Source: Allomuricauda sp. (lineage in GTDB: Bacteria; Bacteroidota; Bacteroidia; Flavobacteriales; Flavobacteriaceae). Taken from it: DNA of 64,000 bases. The number at the start of each line of letters is the position of its first letter. Position 1 is the first letter of the stretch. Under the pieces are notes generated by a model. That model was given only the letters and a program-made list of their open reading frames with translations. It did no database searches and was not told where the DNA came from. The DNA is taken from positions 62,001-126,000 of the forward strand of contig JASBTQ010000042.1 in the NCBI GenBank assembly GCA_030148335.1, in the 5' to 3' direction. Below, one piece after another: positions 45,154-55,107 of the stretch. The position numbers and the translations under genes are program-made.

Positions 45154-48100
45154 TCACTGCACCACTTTGATCCAATTGCCCTTGTTCCTAGCTTGGTAGT
45201 TGTTATCGTACATGGCCTCCACTTGTGCCCCGGGCAAATAATACTCACCAAGGAAAGAAGCATTTAGTTTGATGGTGAAGGTGGTCGATTTCTTTGCCCC
45301 CAAATCAAAATACAAATGGGTGCGGTCGTCACGGGTATCCACATAATCCGCTTTGGCAGCATTGGAATCAGCGTCGCCTGCATAAGAGGTGTCCACAATT
45401 TCCCATCCACTGGGCACTATATGGGTCAATGCCACATTCTCGACATAGTCGTTGGAATTATTGAAGACCGTGACCACTGCTTGGAATTCCGTTCCTTGTC
45501 GCAGTTCAGAAACATCCAACGCATTGCCCAAGGCATCTTTGTAGGCCACATTGAGGCTGAGGTTCTGCTGTTGTGCCAGCTCTTCACCCACAGGTAATTT
45601 CCCGGTCTGGGTCAAAGTGGCATAAATTGTATTGCCCTGTTTGTTCGTCACCTGTATTTCATTTTTGAAGGAGGTGATGACAAGCCCTCGTTGTGCAATG
45701 GCCCTATCGGTTTTGACCACCACCTCTTTTCCGTTATTGGTGTAGGCAATGTCAATGGATTTGCCGCCATTTTTCATCACCATTTTGGAAAGGGACAATA
45801 GGGCAAATGCGGTTTCTTGGGTGCTGTACCAACTTTGGGAAGATAGGTCCTTGGCCAAGGATACGGAGAGGTCGCGTTGCTTGGAATCTCCCAAAATCAC
45901 CATGGTTTCCAATGCCATGGCCCTATTTCGGAAAACGGAACCATAGGTTCGGTAATCATAGTTGTTGGGCGTAAAGTTGATGTTGGACTTTTGGGCAATC
46001 TCTTGGGCCACTTCTTTCTTACCAGCGAGTGCATAGGCAGCTGCCAAACGCCATTTGGCCTCATTGCTCAAATTCTTGGTTTCGCGAAGACGGTTCATGG
46101 CGGCCAACTCGGGCTGCTGTGCCAAGGCCAAGGTATAGAGGCGATAGGCTTGGGAAACATCGTCGTTATAGCCCGAACTTTGGTTGCTCCATTGACGGGC
46201 GGTCATTTTTTGGTATTTCAACCAGTTGGACAAGAAAGTCAGTGGCAATTGATAGCCCTGCTGTTTGGCCTCTAACATAAAATGTCCTGCATACGAAGTG
46301 CCCCAATCATCGGCATTTCCATAACCGGGCCAATAGCTTAGACCACCTTCGGGGGTTTGGAAATCGCCCAATTTTTTGATGGCCGCCTTTACATTTTTCT
46401 CGTTGTCCTTTTTTCGTTCAAAAGTGATGTCGAGCACATCCGCCAAGAACAATTGTGGGAAAGCTGCCGAAGTGGTCTGTTCTACACAACCGTGGGGATA
46501 TCTCAACAGGTAATCCATCCGCTTGCTGAAGTCCATGGGGGGCAAGGTCGAAAACTCAATGAAGGCCTCATTGGTGCCCGAAGTGCCAAAAGTTTCAAAT
46601 GGAATCATCATACTGCCATTGGCATCGATGGTGTAGAGTTCGCTTTTGGTGGTGATGGGATTGGGATTTTCCACATCGATCTCCGTTTTGCTGCTGGCAC
46701 TTTCCCCGGCACCACTGGCCGATACGGTAATAGTCTGGAAGGCGGAAGCAGGTTTTACTTTGAAATCAAAGTTCACGATCTGTTCCCCAACGGCATTGAA
46801 GGCAATGTTTTTGGTGGTTTCCCCGATGGGCTCCAATGCCTTGCCTGCGTCGATGGAGACCTTTACATTTTTCACTTTGGCTTCCATGGCGAAGACGGTA
46901 ACGGGAATGGTCACGGTTTCTCCTGGGGAGAGTTTCCTGGGGATGGAGGTCAGTACCATCAAAGGTTTACGAACGGGTGTGGTTTTTTCGGCATTGCCGT
47001 AAGCACTGTTTTTATTTCCAGCTACGACCATGGTGCGCACCGAGCCCACATAATTGGGCATTTCAATGGTGTGCGATGCCTTTTCGCCAGCTTTCAGGGT
47101 GAATGGACCCAAGTAGGTAACCACGGGTTTGAAGCGTTGTGCCTTTCGGTTTTTGGCCCCCGCCCCAATGCCACCACCACCGATGGCGTAGATATTGTCC
47201 ACACTCACGGAATAAGCACCCATCACATCATCAAAAATATCGAAGGTCTTTACGCCCAAAGCCTGTCGTGCGTAAAAAGAGGCATGGATGTCAGGGGTTT
47301 TAAAACGGGTCAGATCCAAAAGACCATCATCCACCACGGCCAAAGAATAGGTCATGGGCTTTTTGTTGGCCTCTGAAACGGTCACTTTATACGATGTCTC
47401 GGGCTCTAGTACTTCAGGCATGGAGATTTGTGGCTCCAGCAAGGTGGCAGGATTCTCTACCAACAAGGGCACGACTCCATACAAACGAATGGGCATATCG
47501 TTCGCCACTTGTCCATGTGGTTGCAGCAACGAGATGTTGATATAGGCATTCGGCGCCATCTCTGCGATAATGGGAATGGTGGCCTTGGTTTCCTTGGCCG
47601 AAGTTTCCACCCATTGCTGGGACAATACTTCGGTGCCATTTTCGATACTGATCAAGGCCCTTCCTCCCCTATCCGAAGGGAAAGTAATCGTGGCCTGTTC
47701 ACCCAATTTGTAATTTTCTTTATCCGCAGAGAATACCAAGATCTTGGAACTTTCGGAATCACCGGAAGGTCTTCTCCACCAATTGCGGTAGAAATAGGCC
47801 GTTCTCCCTGTGGCATGACCAGCCTCATCGATCACCCGAATAAGGAAGCGTCCGCCGTCATCATCGGGCACGTTCAGGTTGAAGCTGCCCTTGCCATCCG
47901 CTCCGGTGGTCACTGTCATTTCCTTGAAGGGACGGTGTACGGTGGCATTCTCATATCGGGAAAGATTGTCATACCCCCGGTTCCACCACCAGCGCCATTC
48001 AATTTTGAATACTTGTACTTTCAATTTTCGGTTTCCGGATGGTCTGCCTTGGTCGTCCACGGAGATTACACCAAAGGTGTTGTTCTCATCCGTGAGGAAA

Positions 48101-50706
48101 GAACCGTATTGTTTGGCTTCCGGTGAACGCAGTCCTACAAAATGGGAGTAAGGGGCCACATTTTTGGTGAAGACGTCTATGGAAAAATCCCCCCCGCCTT
48201 CAAATACCTTGGTGGTGAAAGTGGCCTGCAACATGCCAGGTGCGTTGCCGTTCACATTGATTTTTTCGTTGATGGCCAATTCCCCGTTCGCATCCAGTTT
48301 GGAAGAGACCCATTGGAGCTCGGTTTCGTTGAAATCGCGTGTTGGGTCTTGGAACACATAGTCCTTGAACTTTGGGAACGGACTGTATGCTTGGTTCAAG
48401 GTGGCGTTGATGTCGATTTTCAGGTTACGGGCCGGAGCTCCGTGCAACCATTGCACGATGGCCTTGCCACTATTGTTGGTATTGGCCTTCAATACCTCAT
48501 TGTCAAAGGAAAAATCCACTTTCAAGCGGTTGGGCTTTACAGTGGCCACTTTCAGTGTTTTGTTGAACTGCGCACCGCCCACAATGATCTTTGCAAACCA
48601 GTTGCCTGTTGGGGCATCGGCTTGGGTGGGGATGGGAAAATAGTAGAAGTTTTCCTCTTTTTTGGCAAACAATCCTTCGGAAACCGGGATGGTTCCCTCG
48701 GTCAACACATTGCGTTGGACGAGTTTGCCACGGGCATCACTCACCTCCAGGGTCACTGGATGTCCTTTGGGTAGAGGGTTGGCCTTATCATCCAATGCAA
48801 AGGTGAGATGGATCACATCGCCTGGGCGGTGGACACCTCTTTCGGTATAGATGAACCCCTGCAGGCCGCGTTGCAATTCTTCTCCGGAAACATCGAAAGT
48901 ACTCAGGGACAGCGCATTCCCGTCGGCCAGTTTGGCATAGGCAAAATTGTTGTTCTTTTCGGCAACGGCAAACGCTACGTTCTTTTCCCCGTCATAAATA
49001 GTGAGCCCAGACTCGTCCGTAGTGACTTCGCCCAACAATTGCTGTTGGAAATTATACAGTTTGATTTTGGTATTGCTTTCTGGTTTGGTGGTCAACAGAT
49101 TGGTGGCCGCAAAATGGTAGGATTGGTTTTTTCCCTTTTTTACGATGAGACCGAGGTCACTGCCTAAAAGGTTAGTGGCCGCAATCCGCTCATAATTGTA
49201 GTAGGCCCTGTGGCATGGATTGTCACGTTCCTCCCAATTGTAATCATAATTTCTCCAATAATAGACCTCGTTGTCCCAGTAGCGCTCTTCCAAGGACTCG
49301 TCATCCATATCTTGGGCTGCATATTCGGTATCGGTTTCCTCAGTGGTCTCGGGTTCATCACAGGCATAGGTGGTATGCTCTTTTTTGAAACTGAATTCCA
49401 CGCGGTACAGAGATCCAGGGTGGACTTTGATCAAATTGGAGAGGTCCAGGGCATGGGCTTTCCAATAACTGGAATTATCATTGCTGTTTTCGGTCAACGA
49501 AATCACTTTGTAGGCCACCCTTCGTCCCACAGGTCTCATATCGGGATCGTAGTCTTGGGTAAGATTGTAGTTTTGGAGGTATTGGAGCATGTTGTTCTCA
49601 AAGACCTGGATGACGCGCACTTCCACTGCGGACAGGTTCACGGTCTCAAAGTAGATGGGCGTGGACGCGGCGTTGGGCAAAATGGTTCCTTTGGAAATAA
49701 GACGGACGGCGGGTTTCAACTGTTCAAAGGAGACCAGTTCGGAAAAAGTGTTCTTGAGGGTAAACCCATATTCACTTTTGATGCCCTCAAAGGCATTCAC
49801 ACGCACTTCGCCCAAAATACGGTTGGAAGGATAGACCCGCAACACATTGCCATCAATTTCATAACGAAGGCTCTCAGCGTTTTCAATGGTCACCAGACCG
49901 TTCAGGTTTTGATTTTGTTTGAGGGGTTCGGAGAAATTCAGGGTCAGTACCGCGTTGGGGGACGATGAGGTCTTGGCATCGACCACCACAAATTTATTCA
50001 GTCCAGGGATGGTATACTTTTCGGAACCCTCATTATCGATGCCCAGTTCTTTGCCTGTCCAACTGATGGTCAGTTCGCTATCTTCCGTTTTTCTGGAGAT
50101 GCTGTCGATCTTGAAGCTGAAATATTGTGCATTCTCAGAGGCATTGTCCCATTTTACGGCAACTTTTTTATCTCCCTGCTTCACGGAAAGGATGCTGCCC
50201 ACTTTGGACCCTTCCAAAATGTCGGATGCATCCAGAGTCCCCGTCAGATATTGCCAGTCCTTGCTGTACGATTGCAGGTTGCCCAAGTTGATCTTGAAAT
50301 TGGGGGCAATGGTCTTGAAACTGAAGGTATATTTTTTGAACTCATTTCCAATATCCTCAAAAAGTTGGTTCAGGGCCAGCGTCACTACATACTCGGTGTT
50401 GGGCTTTAGGTATTCGGAGGGCTGGAAGGTGATTTCCCTGCCATTTTCGATGAGCAATTTGCCCTCAACGTCCGGGGAGATCTTTAGATAGTCCTTTGGA
50501 AGTTCCTGGGTCAGTTCAAATTGCTCCAACTGTTGTGCAAGGGCAATTTGGATAGGCGAGGAAATACTTTGGTTGCCTTGGGTGTGGTAACTGATGTAGT
50601 CCTTGAATTTGAAGAGGTTGTCGGTTTCACTGGAAGCTCCCTTTTTTTTACAGGAGACGGCCAAAATCAGCAAGAAAACAGAAAGGATTCTAAAATATTG
50701 GGACAT
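45154..50706 (-). CDS. Bacterial alpha-2-macroglobulin lipoprotein (thioester-containing)
   Basis: 1850 aa. A signal peptide ends in lipobox AVSC (C19), so the protein is membrane-tethered in the periplasm. Macroglobulin domains fill the N-terminal two thirds. The alpha-2-macroglobulin family region includes VYTERGVHRPGDVIHL-type text (about residues 610-640). The thioester motif CVEQ (GCVEQTTSAAFPQL, Cys near residue 1407) is intact, so covalent trapping of proteases is possible. The helical thioester domain and a C-terminal receptor-like domain follow. A Cys-bounded acidic and aromatic insert lies at about 449-498. It is the first gene of the operon with pbpC. A TATCTTGG at 50745-50752 (minus strand) is a one-mismatch minus-7 candidate. 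Confidence 0.95.
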   Translation of the reverse strand: MSQYFRILSVFLLILAVSCKKKGASSETDNLFKFKDYISYHTQGNQSISSPIQIALAQQLEQFELTQELPKDYLKISPDVEGKLLIENGREITFQPSEYLKPNTEYVVTLALNQLFEDIGNEFKKYTFSFKTIAPNFKINLGNLQSYSKDWQYLTGTLDASDILEGSKVGSILSVKQGDKKVAVKWDNASENAQYFSFKIDSISRKTEDSELTISWTGKELGIDNEGSEKYTIPGLNKFVVVDAKTSSSPNAVLTLNFSEPLKQNQNLNGLVTIENAESLRYEIDGNVLRVYPSNRILGEVRVNAFEGIKSEYGFTLKNTFSELVSFEQLKPAVRLISKGTILPNAASTPIYFETVNLSAVEVRVIQVFENNMLQYLQNYNLTQDYDPDMRPVGRRVAYKVISLTENSNDNSSYWKAHALDLSNLIKVHPGSLYRVEFSFKKEHTTYACDEPETTEETDTEYAAQDMDDESLEERYWDNEVYYWRNYDYNWEERDNPCHRAYYNYERIAATNLLGSDLGLIVKKGKNQSYHFAATNLLTTKPESNTKIKLYNFQQQLLGEVTTDESGLTIYDGEKNVAFAVAEKNNNFAYAKLADGNALSLSTFDVSGEELQRGLQGFIYTERGVHRPGDVIHLTFALDDKANPLPKGHPVTLEVSDARGKLVQRNVLTEGTIPVSEGLFAKKEENFYYFPIPTQADAPTGNWFAKIIVGGAQFNKTLKVATVKPNRLKVDFSFDNEVLKANTNNSGKAIVQWLHGAPARNLKIDINATLNQAYSPFPKFKDYVFQDPTRDFNETELQWVSSKLDANGELAINEKINVNGNAPGMLQATFTTKVFEGGGDFSIDVFTKNVAPYSHFVGLRSPEAKQYGSFLTDENNTFGVISVDDQGRPSGNRKLKVQVFKIEWRWWWNRGYDNLSRYENATVHRPFKEMTVTTGADGKGSFNLNVPDDDGGRFLIRVIDEAGHATGRTAYFYRNWWRRPSGDSESSKILVFSADKENYKLGEQATITFPSDRGGRALISIENGTEVLSQQWVETSAKETKATIPIIAEMAPNAYINISLLQPHGQVANDMPIRLYGVVPLLVENPATLLEPQISMPEVLEPETSYKVTVSEANKKPMTYSLAVVDDGLLDLTRFKTPDIHASFYARQALGVKTFDIFDDVMGAYSVSVDNIYAIGGGGIGAGAKNRKAQRFKPVVTYLGPFTLKAGEKASHTIEMPNYVGSVRTMVVAGNKNSAYGNAEKTTPVRKPLMVLTSIPRKLSPGETVTIPVTVFAMEAKVKNVKVSIDAGKALEPIGETTKNIAFNAVGEQIVNFDFKVKPASAFQTITVSASGAGESASSKTEIDVENPNPITTKSELYTIDANGSMMIPFETFGTSGTNEAFIEFSTLPPMDFSKRMDYLLRYPHGCVEQTTSAAFPQLFLADVLDITFERKKDNEKNVKAAIKKLGDFQTPEGGLSYWPGYGNADDWGTSYAGHFMLEAKQQGYQLPLTFLSNWLKYQKMTARQWSNQSSGYNDDVSQAYRLYTLALAQQPELAAMNRLRETKNLSNEAKWRLAAAYALAGKKEVAQEIAQKSNINFTPNNYDYRTYGSVFRNRAMALETMVILGDSKQRDLSVSLAKDLSSQSWYSTQETAFALLSLSKMVMKNGGKSIDIAYTNNGKEVVVKTDRAIAQRGLVITSFKNEIQVTNKQGNTIYATLTQTGKLPVGEELAQQQNLSLNVAYKDALGNALDVSELRQGTEFQAVVTVFNNSNDYVENVALTHIVPSGWEIVDTSYAGDADSNAAKADYVDTRDDRTHLYFDLGAKKSTTFTIKLNASFLGEYYLPGAQVEAMYDNNYQARNKGNWIKVVQ

Positions 50707-50940
50707 GGTAAAGCTTGAATTTGGTTACACTTGATTTTGCCCAACCAAGATAGCTAAAATTGGACAAGATGCCCCGCTAACTTTACGGATGGCCGTTTTG
50801 GATTGATGTGTGACAGAAACCCAGGGTTTTTGTTGTGAAATAATTAAGATTTGGAGCATTTATCCACAAATTTATCTCAAAGTTTCGTTAAATCGGCCCG
50901 GCCTAATTTACCAAACTGATATTTTGGAGTCCAAACCGAT

Positions 50941-53757
50941 ATGAACCAAAAAACAAACAGCCCATTGAGAAGAATCTTTACCTATCTCGCTTTTGTTTCC
51001 CTCTTTTTTTCTTTTACGTCAACTTACGGTCAAGACTTCTTGATCAAGGGAAAAATTGTTGATGCCACCAATGGAAATCCCCTTGAAGCGGCAACCATTT
51101 ATGCGGAGACTTTGAAGGACAGTGTCCTGATAAGTTACACCATCACCAACGCCAATGGCGATTTTGCCCTCGAAGGTAGGACCTCGTTCAAAAAGGCCAG
51201 ATTGGGTATTTCCTATAATGGTTATAAGTCGAAATCATTGGAAGTGGACCTAAAGCCAAGTTTGGAATTGGAGAACATTGCCTTGGAAGAACAGGCCCAG
51301 GAACTGGAAGGGGTGGACCTTGTTGGGGAGCGTGTGCCCATCACCATACGGCAGGATACCTTGGAGTTCAATGCCGATTCCTTTAAGACCCGGCCCGATG
51401 CCACTGTCGAGGACGTGCTGAAAAAACTACCCGGTGTCGAAGTGGCCAGTGATGGCACCATTACGGTCAACGGTAAGGAGGTCAACAAGGTTTTGGTGAA
51501 CGGCCAGGTGTTTTTCAGTACCGATCCCAAAGTGGCCACCAAAAGTCTTTCCAAAGATGTGATCAGCAAGATCCAGATATCCAATAGCAAGACGAAGGAA
51601 CAGGAATTCATTGGAGAAGAGGGCGATGGGGAGAACAAAACTATCAACCTCTTGCTCAAGGAAGACAAGAAAAAGGGGTATATGGGGCGTCTTTCCGGCG
51701 GATATGGCACGGACGATCGCTATCAGGCCAATGGACTGGTCAACTATTTCAACGATACCCAGCGGATAAGCGTTTTGGGGAGTAGCAACAATATCAATAA
51801 CCCTGGTTTTTCCTTTGATGAGATTTATGAAATGGTCGGAAATTCTAGGGGCGGTGGCATAGGGTTCAACCGAAATGGTGGTTTTTCCATAGGAAACATG
51901 TCCTTTGGTTTTGGGGAGGGGATCACCACCTCGTCCACCATAGGCACCAGTTATGCGGATCAAAAGAAGGACAAATACCGGATGGACGGCAATTATTTCT
52001 ATGCCTTCAGCGATTCCTACAACGATGAAAAAACAGCAAGGGAAAACATTTTGCCGGATGGGAGTTATTTTACCGATACCGAATCCAATTTTGTGGGCAC
52101 CACCATTTCCAACCAAGCGGCGGCAAATCTGGAATTTGATGTGGACAAGACCACGAGAGTGACCATACAGCCCAGTTTCAGTGTGAACAACACCAACTCG
52201 ACCAACTCGGAAAACACCATTTCCACGGATGAGGAAGGAAATGTCATCAACGATAATATGTCCTTGCAGACTTCGGACGGGTTCCAGCGCAATTTCAGCA
52301 ACAGGTTGGAGGTGATGAAGAAACTGGATACGTTGGGAAAATATGTGCGGGTGTATTTTGAGAACAACAACCGGGTGAACGACTCGGAGTCTTTCTTGAA
52401 CTCTGAACGGAACATTTATGGAGACGATCCCAGCCAGCAGATCTTGGACCAAAGGACCACGATTGACAATGCCAACGATTCCTACGAACTTGGGGCCTCG
52501 TTCCGTCAGCCGTTGAACAAGGACCTTTATCTGGATTTTCGCTACAGTTACAACAACAACGAGCAGGAGAACGAGCGTTCGGTTTCCGACTTTGATGAAG
52601 GCACGGGAGAATACGTTTACAACTCGACCCTTAGTTCAGACTTTGATTTCAACGCCAGGAAACATGTTCCCGAGATAGGGATAGGATCCAACGGAAAGAA
52701 ATTCAGGTTCAATGTCAGGGCCAGAATGGAGCAGATAGCACTTGACAACGAGGATTTTATACAGGCGACGTCCTTTTCCAAGAACTATAGCAATTTGCTC
52801 TTTGGTTCCCATTTCAATTATAATATAGGGGCCAGCAAAAGGGCGAGCATCAACTACAATACAAGGCTGAATGTACCCTCGGTGAACCAACTGCAACCTG
52901 TGCCCAATGTGAGCAACCCTTTGAACATTATTGTCGGTAATCCCAACTTGGGTCCGGAGATCACCCATAGCCTTTACCTCAATTACAACGATTACAATTG
53001 GAAAGATAGAACGGGACTCTTCGTCTATTCGGGGATGAACTTTGAAAAGGACAAAGTGGTTTCCATAACCACGACTGATGAGGACTTTATCCGGACGACC
53101 ACCTATGAGAATGTAGGGGGCAATTACAGTATGTGGGCCGGGGTCAATTATTCCAAACAGATCAAAAGGGACAGTCTGTACACTTTGAAGTTTACGTTCA
53201 ATCCCTATACCAACATCAACAGACAGGTCGGATTCACGAATGGCAGTAAGTTGGAAGCCATGAACGTGGGCATCAACCCCAGGGTGGGTCTTTTGTTCAA
53301 TTATAAGGAAATGATCGAAGTGGAGCCCGAATATACCCTTGGCATCAATTCCACGAGGTACAACCTGGACAATGTGGACGATATTGACTTCACCACCCAC
53401 AACATGACATTTAGATTGACCTCCTATTGGCCCCAAAACTTGGTTTGGGGAAATGATATCACCTATAGCTATAATGGCAATTTGGGGGCAGGATTCGATA
53501 AGGATGCCATTTTTTGGAACATGAGCCTAGGGCTACAAATGTTCAAAAAGAAGGCAACGCTCAAAGTATTGGCCTATGACCTGCTCAACCAGAACATCAA
53601 CACCCGAAGGACCACAGGACAGGATTTTGTCCAAGACTTTCAGGGAACGGTGCTCAAACGCTATTTCATGGGCAGTCTCACCATCAAGTTCGATTCTTTC
53701 GGAGGTGGTGGGGCACCTAACCAAAGACCTGGTGGCCCTAGAATGATGAGGCTTTGA
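50941..53757 (+). CDS. TonB-dependent-receptor-like outer-membrane beta-barrel protein without SusD partner
   Basis: 938 aa. A signal peptide (about residues 1-30, ending STYGQ) is followed by a carboxypeptidase-regulatory-like domain (DFLIKGKIVDATNGNPLEAATIYAE). Next comes a plug-like region (VEDVLKKLPGVEVASDGTITVNGKEVNKVLVNG) and a long beta-barrel of the outer-membrane beta-barrel family 3 type. The tail is unusual: GGGGAPNQRPGGPRMMRL instead of an aromatic-ended final strand. This subfamily commonly stands alone and its cargo is unknown. Gly/Asn-rich loops (GNSRGGGIGFNRNGGFSIGN) are present near residue 300. No enzyme or binding protein is linked. Confidence 0.9.
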   Translation: MNQKTNSPLRRIFTYLAFVSLFFSFTSTYGQDFLIKGKIVDATNGNPLEAATIYAETLKDSVLISYTITNANGDFALEGRTSFKKARLGISYNGYKSKSLEVDLKPSLELENIALEEQAQELEGVDLVGERVPITIRQDTLEFNADSFKTRPDATVEDVLKKLPGVEVASDGTITVNGKEVNKVLVNGQVFFSTDPKVATKSLSKDVISKIQISNSKTKEQEFIGEEGDGENKTINLLLKEDKKKGYMGRLSGGYGTDDRYQANGLVNYFNDTQRISVLGSSNNINNPGFSFDEIYEMVGNSRGGGIGFNRNGGFSIGNMSFGFGEGITTSSTIGTSYADQKKDKYRMDGNYFYAFSDSYNDEKTARENILPDGSYFTDTESNFVGTTISNQAAANLEFDVDKTTRVTIQPSFSVNNTNSTNSENTISTDEEGNVINDNMSLQTSDGFQRNFSNRLEVMKKLDTLGKYVRVYFENNNRVNDSESFLNSERNIYGDDPSQQILDQRTTIDNANDSYELGASFRQPLNKDLYLDFRYSYNNNEQENERSVSDFDEGTGEYVYNSTLSSDFDFNARKHVPEIGIGSNGKKFRFNVRARMEQIALDNEDFIQATSFSKNYSNLLFGSHFNYNIGASKRASINYNTRLNVPSVNQLQPVPNVSNPLNIIVGNPNLGPEITHSLYLNYNDYNWKDRTGLFVYSGMNFEKDKVVSITTTDEDFIRTTTYENVGGNYSMWAGVNYSKQIKRDSLYTLKFTFNPYTNINRQVGFTNGSKLEAMNVGINPRVGLLFNYKEMIEVEPEYTLGINSTRYNLDNVDDIDFTTHNMTFRLTSYWPQNLVWGNDITYSYNGNLGAGFDKDAIFWNMSLGLQMFKKKATLKVLAYDLLNQNINTRRTTGQDFVQDFQGTVLKRYFMGSLTIKFDSFGGGGAPNQRPGGPRMMRL

Positions 53758-53766
53758 TTTTAAAGA

Positions 53767-54255
53767 TCAATCGATATGGATGGTTGCTTTGAGAGGTAAG
53801 ATCCCCGGCTCTATGGGATCATGGGCATAGGTGCTTATGCTGATGTCCCCAAATATAGTATAGGGACCACAACATTCACTTTCCTCACTCAGAGAAGTGG
53901 TCAGACTTATGGTGAAAGGGTTCTCTCCTACAAGATCTATGGTAAAGGATTTGGGACCATACGTAGTTGTTGATACTGGAAAACCCAAAACTTTCCCCTC
54001 GTCGTTCAGGGTCTCTATGGAAAAGGTAATGGCTTTGTTTTTCTCTGTCACCTCGATGGATTCTTTTGGAATGGAACCGTTTTCCAGTAGATTTTCGTCA
54101 GTATCGTTCAAGAACTCCAAATAAATGGTATTGTTGACTGCTGCACATAGAACAGTTGCACAATATTCGGGCAACTTGTCTTTGGAATCATCATCGCTGT
54201 TGCAGGAGAGAGACAAAAGAATGGTCATTGCCAGAAAAAGATAACTTTTGGACAT
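53767..54255 (-). CDS. Small hypothetical lipoprotein
   Basis: 162 aa. A signal peptide ends in lipobox LSLSC (about C18) followed by an acidic NSDDDSKD tether. The remaining 140 residues look like a single beta-sandwich (alternating hydrophobic strands, for example NTIYLEFLNDTDENLLENG and PFTISLTTSLSEESECCGPYTIFGDISI). Two conserved-looking cysteine groups are AATVLCAAV-like TVLCAAV and SECCGP. No family recognised. It converges with the preceding barrel gene and lies 66 bases after the TPM gene on its own strand, so it may be a distal member of that operon. Confidence 0.75.
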   Translation of the reverse strand: MSKSYLFLAMTILLSLSCNSDDDSKDKLPEYCATVLCAAVNNTIYLEFLNDTDENLLENGSIPKESIEVTEKNKAITFSIETLNDEGKVLGFPVSTTTYGPKSFTIDLVGENPFTISLTTSLSEESECCGPYTIFGDISISTYAHDPIEPGILPLKATIHID

Positions 54256-54321
54256 AGCGCATATTTCTTAAAAGATGTGAAGTAAGAAAAAGGTTGCTTG
54301 GAGTTTTGGCGTAAGAGGGAT

Positions 54322-55107
54322 TTACCACCCACCTGAGGCACCGCCACCACCGAATCCGCCTCCGCCGAAGCCACCACTGAATCCACCGCCACTAAATCCG
54401 CCCCCACTTCCAAATCCACCTGAGGAACCAGAGCTACGGCCCATATTGCTCAGGATGATCATGTCCCAGATATCGAGGCCACTGCCCCTGCGTCCCCCAC
54501 TTCCACCACCGCCTTTGTTCTTTCGGCTCCATAGAATGATCATGATCACAATAAAGATGATAAAGGGGAAAAGAATCTCGAACGGAAAACGTTTGTTGCC
54601 AAAGGTCCTGTCCTCGGTAAACTCGCCCGTAAGCACTTTGAAGATGGCATCGGAACCCTTGTCAAGTCCGCTATAATAGTCCCCCTTTTTAAATTCAGGA
54701 ATGATCACGGTCTCGATGATACGCTTGGACATGAGGTCGGTGAGTGCGCCCTCTACGCCGTATCCAGTGTTGATGGCGATCCTTCTATCGTCCCGGGCCA
54801 AAAGAATGAGTATGCCATTGTCCTTGTCCGCTTGGCCAATACCCCATTGATGCCCCCATTGGGCACCCAAATAGGTGATGTCCTCCCCTTCGGTAGTGGC
54901 AATGATGACCACAACGATCTGGGTAGAGGTACTGTCGGAATAGTGGATGAGTTTTTGCTCCAAGGCCCTGTTCTGGGCATTGGACAGAAGGTTCACATAA
55001 TCATAGACACTGGTCTGCTCTTGTGGTTTTTTGGGTATGGTGAATTGTCCCCAAGCTAGGGATACACATAAAAAAGCCAGTAAGAGATTACCCTTTGGAT
55101 ATGGCAT
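54322..55107 (-). CDS. TPM-domain membrane protein with glycine-rich tail (YgcG-like)
   Basis: 261 aa. A signal peptide (about residues 1-20, ending AWGQ) leads to an extracytoplasmic TPM/TLP18.3 domain (YVNLLSNAQNRALEQKLIHYSDSTSTQIVVVIIATTEGEDI; NGILILLARDDRRIAINTGYGVEGALTD). A membrane helix follows at about residues 178-198. The protein ends in a 45-residue tail built of GGGFSGGGF-type repeats. TPM domains occur in photosystem II repair (Psb32) and acetylcholine-receptor accessory proteins; the bacterial role is unclear. It overlaps the preceding TPM gene by 20 bases and is the last gene of the M23-MerR-LemA-TPM-TPM operon. Confidence 0.9.
   Translation of the reverse strand: MPYPKGNLLLAFLCVSLAWGQFTIPKKPQEQTSVYDYVNLLSNAQNRALEQKLIHYSDSTSTQIVVVIIATTEGEDITYLGAQWGHQWGIGQADKDNGILILLARDDRRIAINTGYGVEGALTDLMSKRIIETVIIPEFKKGDYYSGLDKGSDAIFKVLTGEFTEDRTFGNKRFPFEILFPFIIFIVIMIILWSRKNKGGGGSGGRRGSGLDIWDMIILSNMGRSSGSSGGFGSGGGFSGGGFSGGFGGGGFGGGGASGGW

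Noticed and set aside
46357..47376. 339-codon open frame antisense to the alpha-2-macroglobulin gene
   Set aside because: It is a shadow of the coding strand: Gly/His/Phe-rich, with no family features and no promoter.
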